Below are positions 62,694 to 64,000 of a stretch of DNA of 64,000 nucleotides, piece after piece. This stretch comes from Pseudomonas laurentiana. Its GTDB lineage: Bacteria > Pseudomonadota > Gammaproteobacteria > Pseudomonadales > Pseudomonadaceae. The translations under genes and the position numbers were made by a program. Each line of letters begins with the position of its first letter. Position 1 is the first letter of the stretch. The stretch spans positions 62,001-126,000 of the forward strand of contig NZ_BMQU01000003.1 in assembly GCF_014648275.1 (NCBI RefSeq), given 5' to 3'. Below the pieces are notes generated by a model. That model ran no database searches, was not told where the DNA came from, and was given only the letters and a program-made list of their open reading frames with translations.

Positions 62694-63881
62694 TCAGTGC
62701 GTGACGCTCAGGTGACGGGCGCGATATTCGCTGTAGTCCTGGACCATCTGCGCCTCGCTCAGACCGAAGCGCTCCAGGCTGTAGTCGTGGCTGGCGCGCT
62801 TTTCCCGGCTGTTTTGCGACAGCCAGACTTGCGCGTCGGCGCGGGCCTTTTCGGTAAACGGCAGATGGGCAAAGGCGTAGACCTTCTCCAGCACGTGCAG
62901 CGGCTGAGTCACGGTGTCGGCGAAGTGGATATCAAGGAAACGCTCGGGCGCGTGCTGTTCGCGGACCTGCATGGTGTGACGGATACCTCGCGCCATGCGG
63001 TTGTTCCACTGCTCGCCGGCGGCTTTCGGGTCTGGGTTGTCGCTGTACATCTGCCACAGGGTATGGGCCATGCTGGCCATCGACGGGATGGTCTGAGCCG
63101 GCTCGCGATGGGTCAAAATGACCTGCGCGTCAGGGAAAACATCCAGCAAGATATCCAGGGTGTGCAGGTGTTGCGGGGCCTTGAGCAGCCAGCGTTGACC
63201 GGCTGGCTCGCCGCGCTGGATTTTCTGCCATTGCAGGAACTGCAGCATTTTCTTCAGTTGGGTGTAGACCGGCCGCTGATCTTGCCGGTCCAGCCAGCGG
63301 GTGTAGCTGGGTACGTTGACGTAGGCGTCCATGGCGCACATGAACGAGTGCTCCATCAGCATGAACTCTTCGTCGCAGAGCATGGCATCCAGCGGGTGGA
63401 TGGCCAGGATCTGCGGAATGACCTGGGCCATCAGCTCGACTTCGGCCTTGGCCTGGGCGATGCGCTTGGCCGGTAAGGCCAGGGTTTCGTCTGCCAGTGG
63501 TGCCGGGAAACGGGTCTCCCACCAGGCCGCTGAATAGAAGCGGGGATCAACCGCCAGTGTGCGTTGCAGCATGGTGGTGCCGGTGCGCGGCAGGCCGACG
63601 ATGACCAGCGGATCGTCGATCGGTATTTGGGTGATTTGCGGATAGCGGCTCAGGTAATCCTCGATTACCAAACGGTTGACCAGTTGTCCCACCAGCCTTT
63701 CCTGGAGCAAATACTGGCCGCTCTGAGACAGCTTGGCTTCGCTGGCCAGGGCATCGAGCAGCGAGTGCAACGACTCGCGATAGTTGTCCTCGCCAAAATT
63801 GCTCAGGCCATTGGTGCGGGCGATTGCGCTGGTCAGCAGGTTGTCGACGCTCAGCTCTTCAATCAGGGAATGCGCATTCAT
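62694..63881 (-). CDS. Sulfotransferase-family protein (PAPS-dependent)
   Basis: 395 residues from MNAHSLIEELSVDNLLTSAIA. The 5'-phosphosulfate loop is PLVIVGLPRTGTTMLQRTLAVDP and the 3'-phosphate region is VILTHREPAQTIPSMASMAHTL. This is the Sulfotransfer_3 pattern. It would sulfate an acceptor hydroxyl. Its start overlaps the stop of the partial gene at the right edge in an ATGA, so they are coupled. Confidence 0.9.
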   Translation of the reverse strand: MNAHSLIEELSVDNLLTSAIARTNGLSNFGEDNYRESLHSLLDALASEAKLSQSGQYLLQERLVGQLVNRLVIEDYLSRYPQITQIPIDDPLVIVGLPRTGTTMLQRTLAVDPRFYSAAWWETRFPAPLADETLALPAKRIAQAKAEVELMAQVIPQILAIHPLDAMLCDEEFMLMEHSFMCAMDAYVNVPSYTRWLDRQDQRPVYTQLKKMLQFLQWQKIQRGEPAGQRWLLKAPQHLHTLDILLDVFPDAQVILTHREPAQTIPSMASMAHTLWQMYSDNPDPKAAGEQWNNRMARGIRHTMQVREQHAPERFLDIHFADTVTQPLHVLEKVYAFAHLPFTEKARADAQVWLSQNSREKRASHDYSLERFGLSEAQMVQDYSEYRARHLSVTH

Positions 63882-64000
63882 AGGATGGCCTCCGCGACGG
63901 CAGATACGTTGATGACTCGAGTGGTTGGGTGGCATTGCTCCTTGGCACCGACCCAGCGCAGGCACATGGTGCCCTGGCGGATGCCGGCAGTTTGCAGCCA
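63878..64000 (-). CDS. C-terminal 40 codons of an upstream operon gene (cut by window edge)
   Basis: The frame reads WLQTAGIRQGTMCLRWVGAK, then EQCHPTTRVINVSAVAEAIL and a stop at 63880-63878, inside the ATGA of the sulfotransferase start. Too little is present to assign a family. It shows that the operon continues to the right. Confidence 0.7.
   Translation of the reverse strand, partial: WLQTAGIRQGTMCLRWVGAKEQCHPTTRVINVSAVAEAIL

Overview
The window looks like a Pseudomonas chromosome (fluorescens/putida-type): high-GC DNA, a DUF1654 gene, Pseudomonas-style phage genes, CTG-N10-CAG LexA boxes and a tRNA-Cys integration site. Positions 1 to about 51590 are one nearly complete temperate prophage that starts beyond the left edge. 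51591-55258 is the remnant of a second element in the same tRNA-Cys site. 55259-64000 is host or island DNA ending in a leftward metabolic operon.

Prophage, left arm (1-12231, mostly leftward): N-terminus of the integrase, a DUF4224 protein, two DNA methyltransferases, a PAPS-reductase-family enzyme, a DUF2303 protein, CsrA, a TerB protein and many small phage proteins. Three rightward cargo-like genes interrupt it (3781, 7030, 11288). A repressor-controlled promoter (pL, 12232-12274), followed by a boxA, appears to drive this arm. Immunity/cargo segment (12300-18300): SOS-boxed DUF1654 gene, HigBA-type toxin-antitoxin pair, a Dam-type methyltransferase, an AT-rich OLD-like ATPase-TOPRIM protein, three tandem paralogous small proteins and the CI-type repressor. 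The cI-cro operator/promoter (18232-18290) carries the same 13-bp arms as pL, so the cargo lies between OL and OR as rexAB does in lambda.

Rightward early and late genes: cro, an antirepressor, O-like and P-like replication genes with five iterons inside the O-like gene, nucleases, a second tyrosine recombinase and a candidate late activator. Then come holin and HNH, an HK97-type head module (TerS, TerL, portal, S49 protease, capsid, connectors), a Mu-like contractile tail (sheath, tube, frameshifting chaperone, tape measure, gp43-gp48 baseplate, fibre), endolysin and spanins. The right end has a SOS-boxed SRAP operon and small accessory proteins before attR, a tRNA-Cys 3' half.

The second element keeps the C-terminus of an integrase, a chemoreceptor, a PAS-GGDEF diguanylate cyclase and a decayed att copy. 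Beyond it are a Pseudomonas hypothetical gene, a frameshifted secreted-protein gene and a SAM methyltransferase. Last is a tight leftward operon (sulfotransferase, EthD, two SnoaL-like paralogues, SRPBCC, SDR, FAD oxidoreductase) that resembles an uncharacterised polyketide, steroid or aromatic tailoring pathway.

All family names come from reading protein sequences by eye; no database search was run.
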